In this document: positions 21,437-27,490 of the stretch, piece by piece | Numbering within the stretch: position 1 is the stretch's first letter | Layout: every line of letters begins with the position of its first letter | Origin: Paramacrobiotus richtersi | Taxonomy: Eukaryota > Tardigrada > Eutardigrada > Parachela > Macrobiotidae | Direction: 5' to 3' | Assembly (NCBI GenBank): GCA_034698045.1 | Contig: JAQGAU010000477.1 | Span: forward strand, 1 to 27,490 | DNA length: 27,490 bases | Translations under genes and position numbers: made by a program | The notes under the pieces: generated by a model | The model's database searches: none | The model's input: only the letters and a program-made list of their open reading frames with translations | Told to the model about the DNA's origin: nothing

Positions 21437-24400
21437 CATTAACAATGTCATTTCAATATGTTTTATTGAAATGCGGCTCCCCGGCAAACTTTTCATGTCT
21501 GCACGAGTTTGTTCCGGCTTTTTACTTGTAGAAATAATGCTATTTATTATCATTCTGTTCTCTGCGCATCTTTTCCAGAGCAAGAAGTACCATTGTGTTT
21601 AATATGGTAGACGTGTAAAGTTTCCCAGTAAAAGAAATAGAATTATGTATCGGTATTACATAAACTGATCAATTAGGAAGTATGTACGGTGATGGGTTCT
21701 GTTTTCGATGGTTTTTCAGTTTGTCTAATGTTGACAGTCGACTTCTTCGGTCATAATTAGATGCATGGTTCTATGATGACCTTTGGACAACTCTCTGCAC
21801 AATGCTAGCTCGGCGACGAATATTGTAACACACACAGACCATTTCCGGAGCAGAATACTTTATGTTCGCTATAAGGACATCACAGACATGACAAAAATAA
21901 CGAATCTGGAATAAAAGAATAAAAGGAATAAGCAACGGATATAACTAGGTAGCACTGCATTCTTTCGCGTATGTAGACCGAACGAACTGTGAGCAGCCGA
22001 AAAACCGTAAAAAACAACCACGATTTGATTCAAGTTTTCATTCGTGGGGCGGCCGCACATTGGATGAAGCCATCTACGTTGAGTGCTCTTTTGAGGCGCA
22101 TGTTTCAGTACCTGCTACTAGTATAATAACAGTAACAGTACCAACAAGTTCAATTTCACAAAGTTTATGAAAGTGAGTGCTTGTGAAGTTCAAGTGCACT
22201 CTCCTCGGAATATAGAGATACTGTGCAAATCGTAGTGCGATGGCTCATTTCGGCTCAGAAAGTTTTCGGTCAGGGCCTTCAACTCATACAGTAATATCGT
22301 TTTGGATATACCGTATACCAGCTTTCCAGTTAGATGCGTTTACCCTTTTTTTACAAATTTATGAACATGAGTTGCTGTCTGTGAAGTTCAATTACACACT
22401 TCTCGGATGCATAATCAGTCCGCAGTTTTTCGAACGGTACTGCCTGAGGCAGATACTTATATTTTTTAACACATTTTATATTGTTTTATTTTGTACGGTG
22501 CCTACATTTTTTTTACCTGGCGATTGTCAATAAAAGTAGCGTGGTTATCCCGATAATGCTTACCGTTGGTTTTATCACATCTGATGCGTAGAAAATGTAA
22601 TTATTACGAAATCATGTAATTCAGCCACAAAAAGTAAACTATGACAAGACCAGCTATAGTAGCTGATATACAGATAAAAATTTCCAGATTTTCAAAAACG
22701 TTAACTGAAACAGTTTGTTTCTGGCTGTTTAAAACATATTGATTTGAAGAGTACGTAACAGGCAACAATAAAAAGATTATCTAATACATTTTGGGGAAAA
22801 TAGACATGAACGAGAAGAACTGCGGGTATTGATAATTAAGATATGCAAAATATATTAAACGAAAATATGGTCATATGGAAAATATGGAACTGAAGAAATA
22901 TGGTCATTTTGAAACCACGAATTCTAAAATATGTGCCTCTTTATTAGCGTTCTCATTTCACTATTAAACCATTCCTAAATACCTGCTACAATTCGCACAA
23001 AATAACTACCATATAGCTTATGGTCAGCTAGCTATATATTATACAGTGACAAAACTAGATACAATACTAGGCAAAATTAGTGTTAGCGAGATGGTTTCGC
23101 TTTCGGTGTTGACCATCAAAACCCGTGCTCGACAATACGATATTGTTGAGTATCTGTGTGATGTGCAACCGAATCTTTTGTAACAGTTTTACGTCCAGAT
23201 AAAACATCTGCTTGTTTCACAGCTCAAATGCTTATTTTACCCAGCTGGTTAACAAATAATCGAACACGGTCAAATGGTATGTGTTTTTTATTAAATCTCG
23301 AATTAGTTCCCTTTTCATGTGTCTTGTGGTATTTATACGAAACGTTTTCCATCTAACTTTTTAAAATAAGTTGACCGGAAAAAAATCCTGCTGATATTTT
23401 GAATTTTTTGCCATTACACTTGAAACCTGTATTATTGCATGTCACTGGCCATTGAAGCATAGTTGGGTACATTCGACACCCACCCAACGCCACTATTCTA
23501 CGTTTGCGCTGTAATAATCCAGTCGTCCAGCGTTGCCATTCTGTTCTCTGAAACCTACAGTATAATCGGCAATTTACGGTTATAAATATTATATTGAATA
23601 CTCCTCGATGCTGTCCTCAATTTTAATTTTTATCTGGTTCCAGATAAGTTAATAGTAAACCCTAAATCAGTCTGCATTTTACCAAAAATTTTACTTACCA
23701 AATTCTGCACTCAAAAGTTTGCTCATTGCGATCCAGTGTTTTCCGTTTTTCACCTTCCCTTATACAGATGAATTGAATCGCGCAGTAATAACTCCAAAAT
23801 TAAAGAGCGAAAAATGGGTTGAAGAACTGTAAATGCATTACTATGATGAAAAGACAACCGGCGAAAATGCCGATTTACAACACAGAATATTCAGCGCGCC
23901 ATTGCTCTACGAAACTCGCTACTAACAACTGAAGTCCAACAACTTCTATGACAGTACAAACTTCCAGACCACCTCGGCGTATAATTTCTGAATAACAGAC
24001 TTAATTTGTAGTGAAATGTACCTGTTCGCATATTTCAAACAAACAATAATATATTGTAAGATTATTTACTTATTTTTGATTCTGTTGTTTGCTGTACCTA
24101 TCCCACTCGTTAATGGTCAGTTCTTGGATATGTGTAAATTTTACAATGTGGACATAGCATATACGGTAGTAGTTAACGTAGCACACCATAAAACAAATAT
24201 CAGATCAAATATAAAATAATCCACGATAACCACAGGTGAACCAGTAAATTTCGCAATACAAAACCTGAGATTTGCAGATTATAGGTAGCAGTGTGGAATA
24301 CAAAAGTCCTCCGTTTTCTTCATTTACGTGCGGGTTCTCGCAACGAGACTTTAGACGCCTAAGCATGACAGAAACAAAAAAGATAATATTGTACTGATAA

Positions 24401-24568
24401 TTGTTAAGCCTGCTGTATTCACTGTCAGACCTGTGAAAGAGATTACCAAATGCCACTACACTACGATGTTCCTTGTCCTAGAACCTACACAGTTACTTTC
24501 CAGTAGCTGGTAATAATCGTACTTTCACAAGGGACATGTTATTTCTCCAGCCGTTCTTGTTCGGTTTA

Positions 24569-25318
24569 AGGCGTCATTCACATATTACGTAACAGAGACC
24601 GAGCGATTTTTCGACCACCCCCCACCCCCTGTAACAGCCAGTAACGGCTCGCCGGACCCCCTATGTTTATAACGTAACGCGGTGTCTACCCCCCCCCCTC
24701 CCATACAAAAATTTTTTTATTTAAAATAAAACGGGGAACAAAATTAATTCGAAATAAAAAAATTTTCAGATTTCAAACTACTGTCTTCAGAGGAAAAATT
24801 AATAGTACTATCTTTTCTACATCCAACACTGCAACTGGATAAAATCACAGAGATGGAGTAGGAAGGGTTATTTAAAATGAAGAAAGAGCTTCTTGTCTTA
24901 CAAGAGACCACAGGAGGTAGCAATGCTATTTGCGGAAGAAATTACATTTATGTTGTATGGTGAAACATGTTGTGTTAACACGGTTTATCAACTTTTTCTG
25001 ATGTTCGTAATTCAGTCACTTTCAGTGTGCTTTGTAACTGCACTAGTGGCGAATGACTTCCTACTTCCTAATGTCTTGCTTGTTCCGGCAAGATGTTCTA
25101 TGATACATTTCATGATAAAAATGTAGCGAATTATCTTGGAGAACTTCTATTATTATAGCAGTTATTTTATTTTTTACGTACATCAGTTATTTTTTATTTT
25201 TTTTATCGTGTCACGTAACAGGATCGGTCCTTACCCCCCACCCCCTGTAACAAACCGTAACGTTTGCGGCCGCTACCCCCCACCCCCTAGACCGTTAAGT
25301 AATATGTGAATGACGCCT
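24569..25318. mobile_element. TIR transposon or MITE, 750 bases, TA target duplication
   Basis: The 20 terminal bases at 24569-24588 (AGGCGTCATTCACATATTAC) are the exact reverse complement of 25299-25318. Similarity continues for about five more bases. TA lies immediately outside on both sides. The inner ends hold C-rich tracts (CCACCCCCTGTAAC near 24622, CTACCCCCCCCCC near 24686, and CCCCCCACCCCC near 25236 and 25275) interspersed with GTAACG motifs. These tracts have the same orientation at both ends rather than being inverted. The middle is AT-rich and encodes no transposase; the 77-codon open frame at 24893-25126 resembles nothing I know. Non-autonomous. Confidence 0.85.
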
Positions 25319-26098
25319 TATGATCTAAATTACAAGTTCAGAACTACATCGTTACCAATTCTCAACCGATGAAAATGCTACAAATTCGGCTACATCGAAA
25401 CCGGGTGAGTAGTTCAGAATTTGCGCCTTTGCTTGTGGTACGATTATTAAGCGTCGCCGTCTTACAACTTACACGTAAAGACCTCGCATGCTGCCGGTTA
25501 TAAACAGCTAGAAACATGAAGAAAAAAAGCGACAACATTTTAACAAAAGTACGGAGCTTTGTATTATTATCAATCAAATTCAAAAGTGTAAAATTAACAA
25601 TAAGTAAAGCTGTTGATCTTCCCCAACGAAAATGGTTGTCGTACGACTGCAGAAAAATGGCTCGAAAATTTAAGTGGCTGTTTCCCAGCGTTCAGCCTTA
25701 AAATTTCATGTTTTGTCTGTATACGTATTATGTTTGGCGAATCTAATTATTATAGCCTATATTATGACGAATCTGGTTCGCGCATTCGATTATCCGTACA
25801 ACAGTTGTACAGATTGTTCATGTATTCATGCAGTTTAACTTGTCTGCAACGGTTACTATTTTTCGGAATTTTATTTATATTATCGGGAATAGAAAATACT
25901 GTGGTAGATATACGTTTGTTTACGTTACACAATGATAAAAAAGTAAGCAGAATATTTCTACTGTTCGTCTCTTTTTGTGCTGTTATGAGTACATCCCAGG
26001 CATAACCTTATTCCATGAACCAGCTTGTAACGTCAGTGGTGCTTGCACTGGCATCACTCTACGATTTATGATACTTTTGGTATCCTGCCGTTCTCAAC

Positions 26099-26188
26099 GT
26101 GACTAAGTCACTAACTGCCTCAGCTAGGGTAGTGACGTAGTCACGCATTTGGTTAACCGGATCAGTCTGAAAACGGTAAAGGTTAACC
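26099..26188. promoter_or_regulatory. Cluster of palindromic sites of the bZIP and GTTAAC types
   Basis: GTGACTAAGTCAC (26099-26111) and GTGACGTAGTCAC (26132-26144) are 13-base palindromes differing at one central base. Each contains TGAC-N3-GTCA half-sites like those bound by bZIP dimers. They are followed by GGTTAACC at 26151-26158 and 26181-26188. I see no adjacent gene, so a regulatory role is only a suggestion. Confidence 0.35.
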
Positions 26189-26399
26189 AGAAGAAAAAAG
26201 TGTGTTCACGTGTTAGGCCATTTTCTGTATTATGTTATACATTTTACTGGCAGCCGACTCAAATACTTTCCAACGCCAGTTACGCCACTGCTCTACGTTT
26301 CCTTCGAAATATTTTTCATTCGAAATGCACATCGGATCGCACGAAATTGACTACCATAGTACAGGATAGCGAAAAATAGAGCCGAAATCAGACCATGCA

Positions 26400-27490
26400 T
26401 TATTATGAATTAATAATTATGTACTTAAATGGCAGCAATGCATAACGTTTACTGCGCCACTGCTCTACGCAGTTGTTCAGTGATTATCAGAAGACGCAAA
26501 TTCCCACATGACAAACATCATAAAAATTAGCTTGTCTTGGTACAATTCAACCATCTCCTATGTTTCCGCATATTGCACCTCAAATATCGCTTACAATTAA
26601 TTGTCGACTGTGGTTGAATCTCCCACGCTGCGACAGCACCGCGAAAAACTTTATTGTGAAAAAAGATCATGGAGATACAGTGTAAAGTAATTAACACACT
26701 CACAAACGGCGAAGAACAACAGATGCCTCTCCCGCGGATGAGCCCGTAAAAAGGTCAGCAGATGATTTTGTTACTTGTCAGGAGGTTGGACGGTGTAGAA
26801 GGATGTTAAACCTATCGGAGTGCGGAGATGCTGCTGGTCCATAGGATGAAACGCATGCCTAAACGATGAAAAGACAAACTGCCAGAAACCCCATGAGAAA
26901 ACGACATCGAAAAACATCGAAATACCGCCTAACTTCCAAAAGTGTGTGAACCATACTTGCAGACAAAGAAAATCTCATAGTTCGCGATTACGCCGATATA
27001 ACTCACAAGAGTGCATTTGAAGGTACCAGTGTGGCTATGAACATCGTGCAAGCCCACTGACAAAACAAGCCTTTACAAAAAAAACGGTAGAATTCATTGG
27101 TAAATTCTTCGGAAAAAATACTGCCCAGAAAAATAATTTAAAAATCAAATTTGTATGACACGTAAGGTAAACCACAGCTGCTCAGCTTCTACAGCGGACC
27201 ATGGGGAAACCAGATAAGCCACTGCGCTACGAATATTTCCGACATTTAAAGAATTATATTAACTCGCACTATATAATATCCGAAATCAAAATAAAGTGCG
27301 ACCCTTAAATTTTGTTTTCCTTATTTAATCCGATACGAATATTTGGGCTGAACGGCAACACGCACAATCGCTAGCAGTTTGTTTTATGTAAAAAGTATAA
27401 CGAAGTGGTTTATAAGCGCTCATAAAGCAGTTTATGCAGTGATATCAAACTGGCAATATGCCAGTGATGAACAATACGAATACGCCGTGA
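26400..27490. other. Noncoding DNA with no recognisable gene
   Basis: Only short open frames, without hydrophobic or motif signatures. The stretch holds two reverse-oriented copies of the A-box-like motif (GCCACTGCTCTACGC at 26452 and GCCACTGCGCTACGA at 27218). Nothing else stands out. Confidence 0.5.

Larger units (their letters stand above)
21510..26240. repeat. Large noncoding block, copy 2, with insertions
   Basis: This is collinear with 16920-20110 but about 1.5 kb longer. Extra DNA lies at about 21830-22560 and 24200-25860, the latter containing the 750-base TIR element. The 21830-22560 part carries an internal direct repeat (GTGAAGTTCAAGTGCACTCTCC near 22181 and GTGAAGTTCAATTACACACTTC near 22380) and one A-box-like motif at 22228. 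No conserved reading frame. Confidence 0.6.

Noticed and set aside
22240-22533. 97-codon open frame on the plus strand
   Set aside because: It starts within the A-box-like repeat motif, contains an internal direct repeat of noncoding character, and has no recognisable features.
24016-24219. Open frame with a signal-peptide-like hydrophobic run
   Set aside because: The matching region of the sister block (19430-19500) does not conserve it.
24893-25126. 77-codon open frame inside the 750-base transposon
   Set aside because: Too short for a transposase, with no catalytic motif visible.
25613-26005. 130-codon open frame ending in a hydrophobic stretch
   Set aside because: The sister sequence at 19620-19780 has indels that break the frame; only a short part is conserved and not as codons.
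1-27490. tRNA, rRNA or CRISPR features
   Set aside because: The tRNA-like motifs lack a foldable cloverleaf, and no regularly spaced identical repeats or rRNA-like stretches were seen.

Overview
This is nuclear DNA from an animal, most likely an invertebrate. The genes have GT-AG introns of about 430-620 bases, gene density is very low, the intergenic DNA is AT-rich, and dispersed repeats and small DNA transposons are common. I cannot name the species. No bacterial operon, rRNA, tRNA gene or CRISPR array is visible.

Layout. (1) 303-907, minus strand: the last exon of a multi-pass membrane protein, visibly more GC-rich than its surroundings. (2) 908-4190: no recognisable gene. (3) 4190-21500: a tandem array of minus-strand cytochrome b561 genes. 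Only one copy, at 14857-16749 (three exons, 277 codons), is intact from ATG to stop. It has six membrane segments and four histidines at the spacing expected for two b-type hemes. Around it lie remnants in graded states of decay: exon 1 only (4776-5092), all three exons but mutated (9027-10836), fragments of exons 3 and 2 (12839-13495), and smaller fragments of exons 3 and 2 (20997-21436). Introns and flanks are duplicated along with the exons. (4) 16.9-26.3 kb: two diverged copies of a noncoding block (16920-20110 and 21510-26240). The second copy has gained about 700 bases of unrelated sequence and a 750-base TIR transposon. (5) 26.3-27.49 kb: nothing recognisable apart from short repeat motifs.

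Mobile DNA. A 255-base piggyBac-like MITE (TTAA target duplication) sits in the second b561 unit, and the paralogous unpeopled site can be seen in the intact unit. A 750-base element with 20-base perfect terminal inverted repeats and a TA duplication lies at 24569-25318. A roughly 0.9 kb element with GACCGAAGCG ends lies at 11337-12242. A short motif close to CGTAGAGCARTGGC, resembling the A box of a tRNA promoter, recurs about 20 times across the window and may mark an old tRNA-derived SINE family.

Function. The only clear biochemical role is transmembrane electron transfer by cytochrome b561, with cytosolic ascorbate as the usual donor. The window is mainly a record of how one gene of a tandem array survived while its sisters decayed and collected transposons.
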